In this document: one piece after another, positions 35,882 through 48,006 of the stretch | Layout of the letters: the number at the start of each line of letters is the position of its first letter | How positions within the stretch are numbered: position 1 is the first letter of the stretch | Assembly: GCA_945643635.1 (NCBI GenBank) | Contig: CALZFC010000019.1 | Location: forward strand, 1,256,001 to 1,320,000 | DNA: 64,000 nt | Source: Allodiplogaster sudhausi | Taxonomy: Eukaryota; Nematoda; Chromadorea; Rhabditida; Diplogasteridae | Direction of reading: 5' to 3' | Notes under the pieces: model-generated | Told to the model about the DNA's origin: nothing | Seen by the model: the letters and a program-made list of their open reading frames with translations, nothing else | The model's database searches: none | Translations under genes and position numbers: made by a program

Positions 35882-37786
35882 ATGAACAACGCCACCTTCA
35901 TCCAATCCTTCAATGATATCCTTTGGAATGTCGAACCACTCCTTTGCATTTATTATGGATTCATTCTCTTGGCCATCGTAACCGCCAAGGATAAAGCTCT
36001 CAAAAACATCTTCTACGTCACATTTGTTGTCGGAGGTTGGAGATTTCATAAATGGTTTAACTTTCGTCGTCGATTAATCGTTTGTCAATTTAGGAATATT
36101 CGCGATACTAAGCCCAATGTCGATGGCCCTCTTACGACTCTATTACAACCTACGACTTGGACAAGGCCATGAATGGGTTCTCTTCCTCTGCCACGTTGGT
36201 TCTTTCGGTTGATTGTAAGAACTATGGGGGTCAGTTGGAATTGATAGCTTGCTTTATCGAGGAAGACAACCAGGCAACTCAAATTTGGGTAATTAATCCT
36301 CAGTAAAGAGCAATAGAGAATAAAAATGGCATACTTTCTCTCTTTCTATGCATGCAAAGGCGAAAGAATGAAAAGAATGGACAAAGTATGTATATGGGAG
36401 AATAAAGTGTTCGTGTGTGCCTGGATATATGTACAAGGAGAGAGAAAATTTTGAAAAGGAGAGAAGAAAATGATAGACAATTGAAATGAAGGTCCTTCAT
36501 ACAGATCCTAATGGAGGATGTTCTTCTCAGATCCTCAGTGGAATAGCTAGCGGTGTCATGTCCCTTGGAGTCCTTATCATTGCTGCAAGTCGATTCGCAC
36601 TCGCATCTCGACTTCATGAACAGGAGTCGGTAGGTGTTCGGACTATTTCGAACGATAAACTCATCTTGCGTTCTATCTCAATTTTTTTCTTTTCCCATTG
36701 TCCATCCTGCAAGATGGGATTGATATTCCTCGTTCAGATGATTAAAACGAGATACGTTACAATAATTGTTACGCTACAACTTTTGCTGCCTTGCCTCTGG
36801 CATTTATACTTTCTCAAGGTTTATTTGAATGCTACTGATGAACGGGAAACTTTCTTAAGACTCATGAATCGCCTTAGGCTGAGTTGGTCTGGACCCAGGG
36901 GAGCAGCGACGGGAAGACGAGCGTGGAAGGATTCGGATTCAGCAATAGCTTTCTTATGGTCAGCTAACAATGAATACAGTATGTATTCACATACATATAT
37001 ACATACATATGTATATATTTCTCTTCATCTGTAGACGAAATATATTTGTTTAGCTTGGACGACTGATTCATGGTGCTCTGTCGATGTGTTATCTCCTTGT
37101 TGCAATGATCCTCTCAGCCGGGACTGTCTTCCGACTACAACGTTATTTCAAGAATATGGTTATCGAAGATCATTCATTTCATTCAACAATTCTCTTCTCA
37201 CGAGTGCGGGCACTCCGCAAAAGTATTTCACATGACTTCGTTCATATGTATGTACATACTACATTCATACATACAGATGTGCACATTTTAACAAGATTCG
37301 TAGAACTTCAAACTCGCATGCTTTGATCATGAAGGAAATAGCTAAATGTTCTTTTAAACATCGTTTAAAAGTTCAGCGCCTTCAACCATCTGCTCAATCC
37401 AAAATCTTCCGTAACCAGCTGCGCCTCGTCCTCTTCACCGTCCTCGACTGCAGCATCTTTGCCTTGAAATGCGCGCATCAAGTGTGGTGGGCGATGGCGT
37501 GGCAGGCAGGGGACATCGAGTGGATATTGACTGGCTTGTCACACGTTAGAGCCACTCTGTATGTACATGCATGAATGCCTGATTATTCCTGCAGTACTAC
37601 TGGATCAACGACGTGGCCGTGTTCACTCCCCCGCTGTGTCTGCTCGCCCTCTCCACGCCCACTCGCCGCGCGGCTGCCGCTCTCCTCGCTCCACTCTGCC
37701 GCCCCTGCCACCGCTTCGCATGCGGAAGGGGGCATCCTCCAGGCTCCGTCCACTCGGCCGCGGCACTCACGAGTATTCCAAACTAG
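35882..37786 (+). CDS. Serpentine-type seven-transmembrane chemoreceptor (334 aa)
   Basis: Seven exons: 35882-36035, 36094-36207, 36505-36629, 36714-36818, 37054-37158, 37335-37544, 37595-37786. All phases agree and end in TAG. Seven hydrophobic segments can be followed: LLCIYYGFILLAIV; IFAILSPMSMALL; GVMSLGVLIIAAS; VTIIVTLQLLLPCLWHL; LSMCYLLVAMILSAGTVF; LRLVLFTVLDCSIFALK; and a last one with YYWINDVAVFTPPLCLLALS then TPTRR. The W-x-N-D...P-P-x-x-L-L-x-x-S...R ending of TM7 is characteristic of nematode serpentine chemoreceptors (Srg-superfamily-like). The N-terminus starts with the glycosylation motif NAT. A ciliary sensory role is the usual expectation; the ligand is unknown. Assignment to one Sr family is not possible by eye. 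The tail is Ala/Pro/Cys-rich and higher in GC. Confidence 0.78.
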
Positions 37787-38327
37787 TAATGGAGTTATTT
37801 ATCAAGACTATTCAGATCACATCTGTCCTATATGTTCAAACATGTTCTTAATTTTGCAATTATTTGTGCATGCAGCAGGAATTAGCACTTTATGCGAAAT
37901 AAAAACCGTAAGCAGAAACTCATTTTCTGGAATGCCTTGTGATTTGCTGCTTTAATTAGACGACAGGAACGTGCTAATGAGTTCATTGAAATGGCGGAAA
38001 GGGACGCCCTTATTTTTATAAATTCTTTCACTTTTCTTTCAGAAACAAAATAGATTTGCGAGTGTTACAAAGTTGGACTAGAAGAAAGGAAAGGCTCAAC
38101 TTTGACTTCCTTAATGCACGTACATATCTCTTTGGCATTAAAAGGAGGGATTAAATAACACTGGCGAGAAACGGTCCTAGTGAAGTTGAGGTGGAAAAGA
38201 ACGTGAGATGGACATTGAGCGAAAGAGATGGAGAGAGAAAATGAAGAAAAGAGGATAGATAGAGCCACCATAAAGAGCGATAGAGAGAGAGAGAGAAAGA
38301 GAGCGAAAGTCAAATGAAAGAGAGATG
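37787..38327. other. Intergenic between convergent genes, GA-rich
   Basis: No gene seen. Purine-rich tracts at about 38215-38310 give open frames of low complexity. Confidence 0.5.
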
Positions 38328-41300
38328 TCAGAGAACAGTTTCGTCAGCGATTTCGCAGTGCAGTAGCTGCCGACAGACGGAGCCAATGAGAAGTTGATTC
38401 TTGAAGCGTGCGGCTACCGAGGAAGCAGAGATCTCGGAGCCGTCATTCGCGTAAATCTAAACGCTTGCTTCTGTAAACTATGAAAAGACGAAAGAGGAAG
38501 AAAAGAGTACAACAACCTCTGTGATGACGGGCCGCCTTGCTGGATCTTCGTATTTCAATCGAAGTACCTGTAGTATAAGACCATAAATATATTCAAACTA
38601 AAAAATTTGTTTTGAGAAACCATTCAAAAATACCGCTATGTACATACAGTCCCGCCCAGGATCTTGGTACCAAGGAGGGATCGGATGCATCGGAGGGATC
38701 CAAATGCATCCTCGTTAATAACTATTGTTCAAGGGAAAATAAAAATATTTTAAATGGTACATTGGTTGCTTATAGAGAGCGGATGCTACTGTTAAAAAAA
38801 AGATAATTTCTTATCATTTGATAAGAAGTTATCAGTTTTTGGTTATAAAAAATTTCATTTTTAATATTTTTCAAAGACATTTCTCCTGTACGATTATTTT
38901 GTCTCTACCCACATCCCCTAATAATAAAATTTGAGGTTTTATCATTGATAATGGAAATCGATAAAGCAGACCTTATCACACATGTTCATTAGCTGAGCAG
39001 ATTCGCCTAACGATTCTAAATCAAATTATGTAATCAGTTTTCACAATAAAGTGCCGGTTAACAATACATTTTTGATTGTGTGTACTTTGCAAGTCTTTCT
39101 TCAGGATTCCCCATTGTCTTGGTCTTTGTCAAAATTTTGGCCTGGTATGATGCGTCCAAATCTAGGTTGCTGCAGTAGCAATGAACCTCAGAAAATTAGC
39201 GCGCGTCCTTTTGTCTCCGGTTTAATTTCCCAAGTTTGAGGTAGCGAAATAGCACAGGCAGAGAAAAAAAGGCCCCTTCGGCCTGAGAAGCCGCCCTGCC
39301 CTCTTCTTTCTGAAGAAAGACTTGCAAGGTACACACAATCAAAAATGTATTGTCAACCTACACTTTATTTTGAAAACTGATTATATAATTAGATTCAGAA
39401 TCGTTAGGCGAATCTGCTCAGCTAATGAACATGTGTGATAACGTCTTTTTTTATCGATTTCCGTTATCAATGATAAAATCTCAAATTTTATTATTTGGGG
39501 ATGTGGGTAGAGCAAAATAATGGTACAGGAGAAATTTCTTTGAAAAATATTAAAAATGAAATTTTTTATAACCAAAAACTGATACCTTCTTATCAAATGA
39601 TAAGAAATTATCGATTTTTTAACAGTAGCATCCGCTCTCTATAAGCAACCTAATGTACCATTTAAAATATTTTTATTTTCCCTTGAACAATAGTTATTAA
39701 CGAGGATGCATTTGGATCCCTCCGATGCATCCGATCCCTCCTTGGTACCAAGATCCTGGGCGGGACTGTATATGCACATACATATTTGCATAATCTGTAG
39801 TAATCACAAACCTGCGACGGCGCAAAAATGTTCATGTTCGAGCAATCTGACATGTGAGCGGCTGCCTGAGAGAAATTAATATAACCATAAGTGATCAATT
39901 TTATATGATTCGCTAATAACAAGAGCTATCTACGAATTCTATATTCCATTTTCAGTGAAATTTGTATTCATAATTTTTTTGTGAATATTGAAACAATTTT
40001 TGAACTGAATGTCTGAAAAGCTGACGAGATGCATGATTGGATGGGCGCCGGCGTAGACGGCGCCGTCGCTGCCGAACAAGAGATTGTCAGGAACGGTGTG
40101 CACGGCAGTCTGCGACAGCAGAGTCAACTCCGCTTCTCTTATTCTGAACACGTCGATTCGTTCGGCGATCGTCATCGACACGTAGAGAACTCTTCTCGAA
40201 TCGTCGTAGAGAATTCCATTCGGGCCAGGGAGGCCATCGAACAGCACGCGAGATTCCTATCAAAAGATCTTTAAAATATTAATATTTTCAACAGATTGTA
40301 TTCCAGCTCCCTCTCCCTCCCTAACTCTCGCACTCTCATATACTCTCTCCCTTTGACAAGGTTCTTTTAAAGTACTTTCAGATTGAATAACCCTGCCGTC
40401 GTAATATCCTATGCTTCCGGCATGGCGACTCAAGAGGATCTCAACGAAATTCGCGGCCATGGTTTGCGCTGCGCCATCGTTGGACCAGATGAAGGAGTTC
40501 GGGCCGGTGGCAGTGATATCGTTGGGCCTGGACATAAAGTATGCGTGTTACCATCTTTCAAAGCCTGTCAATATTTCCAAAAAGTACCTGATAAGCGCGT
40601 CTCCTTTGACCGATTTTACATGAACCAGGGCGTTGGCCTTTTTGTCGTAGTCGAAAACCTGTTAACCAGAAGAATGAAACCGTTCATTTCAATATAACAG
40701 GGAATAAATATTAGTAAATCATTTCCTATAAGAAGAGAGAGAGCAAAACAGATCCAAACCTCGACAGAGTGCTTAAACGCGTTGTCATGATTAATGACAA
40801 AGAGTCGAATCACACCGTTCATCACCCAGTGAGAGATTCCGTGGGGATGAAAGTTTGCCTGAGCATATTCTCGGAGAGATACAGGGAGAAGAAAACAGAA
40901 AATGCGGTCAAAAAGAATAGACGAGAAAAGGAGATTAATGAAAGAAAATTAATTCAATAAATCCTAACCCGAAAGAAGTTCTTGCCAACGAAAGGCAGCT
41001 CAATAGCCTTGAGGGATGAGCTGTGGTCGCTTATCGGCTGAGAGAAGTTGTACAGGAAGATTCTACCTAAGAAGATGTTTATTAAAGGCAGGTTGACCTT
41101 GTGAAGAGTGAAGAAGCCTAACCATAGTCACCGACCCACATGGTTCCCATGAAACACCGGAAGAGATGAATGCAATGCCCTCTTCTTCCACCACTGTCAA
41201 GCCCTCGCTGCCGTGTCCTAACAATCAGGAAGTCTATTAACAGTGAAAACCATGTCTGTATAATGAAATCAATTCTTCTACATGGATAAAAGGCAATTTC

Positions 41301-41510
41301 TGACTCGGTCCCTCAACAACGCGGCAAACGCCCGGACGATGAGAATGAATCCATTTTCCGTTGCCAAGCCAGTGCTCAATAAGCAGACAATTCAGTTGGC
41401 TCTTTTATTCCTCTCGCACACTTGAACGATGCTTTGAAATCAACTAACTAGACGTGTAGGAAAGCAGCAAAGACGGCGCCCATGAGAGCCACGACGATCC
41501 AAGTCTTCAT
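38328..41510 (-). CDS. Paraoxonase/arylesterase-like protein 1 (357 aa)
   Basis: Six-bladed propeller lactonase/esterase family (PON/POML). Minus-strand exons: 41510-41454, 41374-41305, 41217-41136, 41062-40969, 40858-40760, 40658-40588, 40527-40392, 40256-40026, 39865-39812, 38567-38517, 38456-38328. All phases agree. Length matches PON1 (355). The N-terminus is a retained-signal-like hydrophobic helix (MKTWIVVALMGAVFAAFLH). Conserved marks are the His dyad region FHPHGISHW and LFVINHD, calcium-site Asn in PNDITATGP and WSNDGA, the Asp-Asn pair in TVPDNLLFGSDG, and the ending ISASSVAARFKNQLLIGSVC. The first calcium-site pair, normally Glu-Asp, reads GSEG, so one ligand is replaced by Gly. 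The intron 39811-38568 contains fold-back element 2. The donor of exon 3 (41136) is the least certain boundary. It forms a same-strand pair with the paralogue at 42606-44720. Confidence 0.92.
38647..39768. mobile_element. Fold-back DNA element 2 (TA-flanked, CAGT ends) inside a PON intron
   Basis: Arms 38647-about 39103 and about 39311-39768 are inverted copies with scattered differences; the spacer is about 205 bp. The ends read CAGTCCCGCCCAGGATCTTG and complement, bounded by TA at 38645-38646 and 39769-39770. The end architecture is the same as element 1 but the arm sequence differs. No coding capacity. It sits wholly inside intron 39811-38568 of paraoxonase-like gene 1. The spacer holds a CCTCAAACTTGGGAAATTAA motif (minus strand) found twice more in the repeat region. 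Confidence 0.88.
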
Positions 41511-42605
41511 TGTGCTGAAGAAGCCTTGCTAACTAATGAACAATCGTCAAAGTATGCACTGATTATGGCACTGAGGGTAAATAATCAATGAGTTCATAAA
41601 CATACAACATTAAATGCAAATGAGCTCTGAATATATTCAACACAAATGAGGAGAATGTAAGAGGAGCTTTTCTTTTATTAAAAAAAACTAGCACGTCATG
41701 TATACGAATGGTGTACGACCAGACGGAAATAGACAACGAGGGAGGGAGAGAGGGAGGAGAGAAATGAAGAATAAGAGTGTGCGAGAGACAGAGAAAGAGA
41801 GACAACAGGAATTGTCTGAACGGAGTGCAACTGGCAGTATGTTTTGTGCTCCAATATAAAGTACACTATTTTAACTAGCCGCTTATCTATACTCCTCTTT
41901 GGTGAAGAAAGATAAAGTCCCGCTCGAAATGTTTGATTACGGTGAATTTCTAAATGAATTTACAAAAACATACATATACAAACATATGTATGTTGAAGTT
42001 GAAAGAGTAAAGAGAACAAATGAATGGAAGAAAAAATAGTGGGAACTACAGATGTAGAGAACGCGATTGATCAGTTGGAGGTAAAAGAAGCAGAAATAGT
42101 GTAGATGTTCTTGAGAGAGAAAGCAAAGTGAAAGATGTAGAGAGGAAGAGGGAGTGTATGATCGAAGAGAGTTCGAGATAGCGACTGTGAATACCTTGGA
42201 CTTTTGGACGAGTGAGCATGCAAGCCATTCTATTCTAGCAAGCACACGAAAGTAACATCTAACCATAAGCACATGCCACAACCAACAGTCATAGGAAAGC
42301 AAAGGACCGAATACTTTTCTGTTGCAGGCAAATATAACCCGAGTAACAACTAAGCGATACAACAATGTAATTGTAAGCTACGTTTTTGTGCAGTTTTCGA
42401 CAATCCCATGAAACAACAAATGGTCGCTTTTGGTAATTTTTATACTTGAAAGCTTTAATGTTTTCTATATATGACAGTAAAAAAATTCCATTGATTCAGA
42501 ATACCTATACATTTGATTAAAACTGGTTAAAATGAACAGTTTCACGAAGAAGCGTTTTTCTAGCATTTTTGGATGTTCCATGGTTGCTTTCTTCTACATT
42601 ATTTG
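41511..42605. other. Intergenic between the two PON-like genes
   Basis: Promoter side of gene 1 and 3' side of gene 2. It has GA-rich tracts (about 41735-41805) and a TACATA-type repeat (about 41967-41992). No gene seen. Confidence 0.5.
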
Positions 42606-44720
42606 TCATTCCAGAACACTTGGGTCTGCAATCTCGCAGTGGACGAGTTGTCTACAGACCGTGCCGACCAGAAGCTGATTCTTGTAGCGGCCCGCCGCAG
42701 ACGAGCCAGACGCTTCCGTTCCGTCGTTGGCATATACCTGCATTGAAAATTACACTTATTTATTCATTTCGCTTTTCAGCCATTAATGGGTATTGTTTTT
42801 AAATCAAATATTGCTCCAAAATAGATTACAAACCTCTGTTACGGCAGCCGGCTCATTCGGCTTGTTATATTTCAGTCGTAGGACCTAAAATTTCTAATGG
42901 AGTTGGAATATTGCCAAGCAGGCAAATTCAAGTCCATACCTGGGACGGAGCGTAGTACTCGAGATTACTGCACTCTTTGATGTGCTTGACGGCCTGAGAT
43001 ATCGATGGTACTGTTCACTAAGCTGGTTTGCCTTGTAATCATTGTTCTTTCTCTTAATTAAGTGTCACTGACCAGATACGTGATAGGATGTGCGCCCGTA
43101 TAAAGACTGCCGTCCGAGTCGATGAAGATATTGTCAGGGCCAGAATGAAGCTGCGTTGAAGAAAGAAGAGTCAGTGACTTGCGATCCTCAAAAGTTTCTT
43201 TTCTTTTATCCGCCTTGAAACTTAATGATAGTGAAAGAAAGGGATCTGTGACAGTTTAAAAGTAGTTGCTACCTTGGAGACTTTATAGGCGTTTATCGCT
43301 TCGTCGAGGATCATCGAGACGTAGAGAGTCGATGTCTTCGAGTCGAATGCAATTCCGTTCGAGCCGCCCAGTCCGTCCAGCAGATTGTGGAATGCCTGTT
43401 CTCATTATATCATTGTCACTCGCACGCTCTTCGCTCTCTATCCATGTTCTCTTCCCTCATCTCGCTCTCTTTCTCTCTCTCTTTCTCTCTCTCTCTTTCT
43501 CTTTCTCTCTATCTCTTCTTTGCACTGTCTTACCATTCTAATTGACATCTCTGTACAAACCTTTCCGTCGTAATATCCGATGGTTCCAAGACGGATTCCA
43601 AGAAGAACCTCGGCAGAATTCGAGAGCTGTGTCTGGCCAGCGCCATCGTTCGTGAAGAAAAACGAATCCGGCCCGGCTGCCGCGACGTCGTTTGGTCTGG
43701 CAACAAAAGAATTAATGTTTGAATTTCCGCCATTTCCTTGAGCCAACATATTTTGGATTCCCCACCTCACAAGAGCGTCGCTCTTGATGGACTTCTTGTG
43801 GATGAGAGTCTTGCCATTCTTGTCGTAGTCAAAGATCTCAAATCAGAAGACTTATTGATGGGATGAATAGAATGGACCACCTCGATGGAGTGCTTGAAAG
43901 TGCTGTCGTGATTGACGATGAAAAGGCGAATGATTCCGTTGACCATCCAGTGTGAAGAGCCGTGGGGGTGGAAGTTCTCCTCAAATAATAATTTTGGTCC
44001 TTACATGTTATTCTGCACTCAGAATATGCGATAGTAGAGAAAAGACTGGTTAAGAAATCGAAAATGGAAAGCCATAAAAGAGTCAACGACAAGATACAGA
44101 AGTGCATGCCTTGTCAAAGTTGTCTCCTTTGATTGGTATCTCAACCGCCTTCAATTTGGCTCCTGGCGTCGTCGGCTGTGAGAAGTCGTAGAGAAAAATT
44201 TTGCCTTAAAAAGTAAGAGTCGAATTGTGTTCGATTGAAAGGGGGCAAGCATATAAGCAATACTTGTATGAAGAAGATGAATTGAACAGAGCACCATCAA
44301 TGTCATCCTTGACATCCAGGTAAAGCAGGCCGGAAGTAACGAATGCAATTCCATCCTTTTCAATCACTTCAATGTCCTCGCAACCTTGGACTCAAATGAA
44401 GCAGTTTTCGCTGTTATTATTCTATTCTCTGCAAAGTTGTAAGATGTAATGATAATTGAAAGGAAGCACCTGGCCCTTCTACGACACGGCATCTCCCTGG
44501 GCGATGCGAGTGCAGTACTTTGCCATAGTCCATCAGCTTGCTAAAGAGTATTCGTAATAAAAAAAAAGTGTTCGACAATAAAATATGTGATCTTTACTTG
44601 ATTTTTTTTGAACAAATGTCTAACTGTTAGTTTGTTTAATGAGGACTGATTGACAGACTAGAAATGGAAATATCCGCCGAAGGAAACCGCAAGCAGAACA
44701 GGCAGAGCCCAGCCTAGCAT
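42606..44720 (-). CDS. Paraoxonase/arylesterase-like protein 2 (353 aa)
   Basis: Tandem paralogue of the gene at 38328-41510. Minus-strand exons: 44720-44659, 44540-44470, 44384-44295, 44204-44110, 43979-43881, 43836-43766, 43696-43561, 43395-43273, 43150-43073, 42993-42940, 42884-42834, 42737-42606. All phases agree. Hydrophobic N-terminus MLGWALPVLLAVSFGG. Here the first calcium pair is intact (GCEDIEVIEKDG). The other marks match: FHPHGSSHW, LFIVNHD, RPNDVAAAGPDSFFFTND, SGPDNIFIDSDG, and the ending KNQLLVGTVC. The intron after exon 44204-44110 has a GC donor (AAG|GCATGC). Exons 43395-43273 and 43150-43073 correspond to one fused exon in gene 1, so one intron was lost or gained after duplication. 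Likely a membrane-anchored or secreted lactonase; the substrate cannot be told. Confidence 0.93.
43452..43512 (+). repeat. CT microsatellite in PON-like gene 2 intron
   Basis: CT on the plus strand, hence GA in the transcript of this minus-strand gene. Unlike the REV3 tracts it cannot act as a polypyrimidine tract. Confidence 0.9.
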
Positions 44721-45432
44721 CTTCTCGTCTAGGAATGAAATGAAAAGAAGATAGAATTACAAGAAATATTGGCGCAAATAATCCTCAAAACAGCTCAGAC
44801 GATGTTAAACAAAAACGTTGGCACTGCTGCAAAACGCCATGAACGAGGCACTGAGAGAAATCACTTTGAGAAGAACGATGAAAAATGGAAAGTGAGCAAT
44901 TGCCAAATGCGTAACACTCCAAGGGAATTATCAAACCAAGCATGACAAACAAAGACGAAAACATTGATCTTCTTCACTGGAGAGTTGAAGGTTTGCAACC
45001 CGTCAACTTTCATATAACGTCAATGCCCATCTACCGATATCTCTACCACCCAATGCATAGAAAGCCTAGATAAGAACTAGAGAGTTGTTTTTGATAATGA
45101 TAGCAGTTTAAAAAAATAAGAGCGAATGTTGAGTCTACATTCTTCCCTCTAGTTGGATCTCTCATTCACTCTCAACGATAAACAACCTCCACGTTACGGA
45201 AAAGCTCTATTGAGAATGAGTGAAGAAAGCGTCTGTCTAGTTCGTTTTCACCCTCTCTCATGCCTCTTGCAATTTCTAAAACTTGCGGCTCCTCAATGTT
45301 CTTTGGTTTTTCTACATTCCTTGCACTCTCTTTTCTTACTTTTTCTATCCAGCGTTCTCTCGCTTCTTCTGTTTTTGTCTCCCTACCCTCTCGCTCTCTC
45401 TCCGTCTCCCTCTCTCTCTCTCTCTGCCTCTG

Positions 45433-45469
<37 letters not shown>

Positions 45470-45894
45470 CCCCGATCTCACTGTATGATATACTCTCTCC
45501 TAGAGCATCAGCTGAATGTCGCCGGGTTGTTTGTCTTCTCTGAGACTCGCCCGTATAACTTTTAACCTTCTAACACGCAAACGTATTTCATTTTAAGTGA
45601 CCTAAGCGCAAGTGCATGAATTGAGCGCGAAACGTTATGGTTAGAATAAAACTGGATAAGCGCGCAATGTAAAGGAATGTTGAATGTTTCTAATTGCCAA
45701 AGGTGTAAACTCGCGCTTTCCCCACTCATTCCAATCCTATCCATGGTCGTCTCTTTCTACTTTAGGATATAAACAGAATTTGCTATAACTTATAAATAAT
45801 ATAAACAAAGCAGTTTCAAAGAAACAATATGATGACAGTGTCCGTCTTGGTCGCAGGTTTTTGACCTTTACGCTTATTGGTCACCCCGCCCTTA
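44721..45894. other. Intergenic with CT microsatellite
   Basis: Upstream of PON-like gene 2. CT tract at about 45385-45468. A TAGATAAGAAC motif at about 45067 resembles a GATA-factor site but is unproven. No gene seen. Confidence 0.5.
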
Positions 45895-47300
45895 CAGTAC
45901 CAACAAACACACACGCAAACACAGTGAAGCAGACTGTGTGAGTAATACAAGAGCGCGGCAAGACAATGCACATACACAGAGATTGGAGCCTACTTAGAAT
46001 AAGTAAGACAATTTGGGAATAGTGCGGGAAGAGACACACACATATGCGATCTCTCGCTTTCATAATTACGGTAATTTCACATATTCTACTTTATTATCCA
46101 ATAACTCCCGCCAATTTACATTTCAAATTTTCATATGTGCACTTTCAAGGCATTCCTTATTTGCATATTATAACCCAAACCAAAAAAAAAACATATTCAA
46201 TGCTTCGTCCTATATTGCAGATGACCACTCCATTGCAAGCATTCACGTCGCACCACTGCCAAAAATCCCCAGAATTCACCCTTTTTTTCTTTCTATCACT
46301 AATGTATTTTAAGATGTCTGTGACTATTTGATATATCAAGTTTATTTTCATCAAACATCTTGCCACTGCAGCATCGTAAATATAAACTCCGTTAGAATTC
46401 ATGTTTCTTCCCCCATTTCACAAGCCGGCGCCGTCCATGGATTCTTATCATTGCATTATCAAATCCCAGTGAATTCAACAACCATTAAAGTGTTTCAACG
46501 TGTATTTGACACACAACGACGGTATTTTTCATCAAAAGAAAGCCGCCGCCAGCAGCTTAAATATAAATTCCATGGTAATTTTCAAACGAAATTTCACATT
46601 TGATGCCGGAATGCATCAAGGGTGCGTACGAGAATGTACATACAAGAATTCTTTTCATTCGATTCATACTTTACATTTCCTAGTTAGCTTTCTAAACAAT
46701 AAATAAAATTTATTCAAATGATTTCTCATTTTAATATGCACAGATATTTCAGGGATCTCTTTTTCACAGGTAATGGAATTTCATATTTTTAATTAGCATA
46801 TGTACTTTAAACGACACTAACTTGTTTAGGTTCAAAGTGATGAATCATCAGTAATGTAACAATAAGACATTATTTCGCAATCTTCAATACAGGTCCAGGT
46901 CTAATGATAACATCTATTTCGCAATCAAAAATCTGCACGATGCATGCTAGAGTTACGATGACATCATACAGACGGTTCATTTTAGTCTATTTCGCAATCT
47001 TCAATACGTGGGGGCTGTGTACGGAATGCTACGGTGATAATATTACAAACATTTCTCAATCTTCTTTCAAGAGCCTACATGCGATCAGATAGACTTGCGA
47101 TGACGTCATACATACGTTTCATTTTTTACCTATTTCACAATGTTCTTTAAACGAACATTTCATTAATCGGTTTCGTTTTTAGCTCCAATCAACATACTTG
47201 GTCACAATACTGTGTGGTTCAAAGCCATATCTGGCATTCTTGTCGTTTAATTGAGACTTAATTCGACGTAGTACTTTCGAGAAAAATGTATTGAGTAACA
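45895..47300. repeat. Dispersed repeat block, copy A
   Basis: It aligns by eye, with many substitutions, to copy B at 51240-54215. Shared text includes GTGAAGCAGACTG, GCGATCTCTCG, CCAGTGAATTCAACAA and CATTAAAGTGTTTCAA. Its second half contains imperfect subrepeats built around ATTTCGCAATCTTCAATAC and GATGACGTCATACATAC. It lacks the 169-bp array found in copy B. No coding capacity. Confidence 0.85.
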
Positions 47301-48006
47301 ACTAAACGTTTATTTTCCTCTAGCATCTTATTAACAATTAGGTTCGTAACCATATTCATAATGACATATATTTCATATTTTAAAGGAAGTATCCGACGAA
47401 AGAATACCGTATCTAATAAAATTACGTTTCAAACTGTGCTAAACTCCCAACTGGATGAGCCTTTTTTGAGCGCCCGCTACAAAATTTCAAATGTGAAACG
47501 TATGTGTATCTAACCTCTCTCGACTTCTTTCATTGTCTCGCTTTTCTCTAACGTCTGTATCTCTCATCCCTTGGTGAAAATGGGGTGCTAAGTGGGCAAG
47601 ACAGGCAGAGACTGCCGCTTCTTCCCACCCATTGGCACTCCTTGCTTGGATTTGAGCATACACCGTATTCATCGACAGAGACGTTTTCTACCGTATTCCA
47701 AAAAACAAATGCAAATTTCTGGCTAAATACAGACTTTCGTAAAGCGGGATCACCTCTAATCGATCTTTTAGGCCAGACTTGATCATATGGGAATATAAAA
47801 GAAGAAGTTATTTTTTCGTCGGATACTTCCTTTAATGAGGGAGAATTGCGGGAAAATTATATACATACATTTTTTCCTTTCACGTACACCTTCATAGCTT
47901 AAAATTAATTTTCAAATCCATTTTCGTTTTATTTTTTATTTTTATTTTTTTTTGTCATGTTTCAAATGGTTGAACTAAGTCAGCAAAATTTACAGATTAA
48001 AGGTGT
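47301..48006. other. Intergenic, nothing seen
   Basis: 3' flank of the small acidic gene. No clear gene; the short frames have no motif. Confidence 0.45.
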
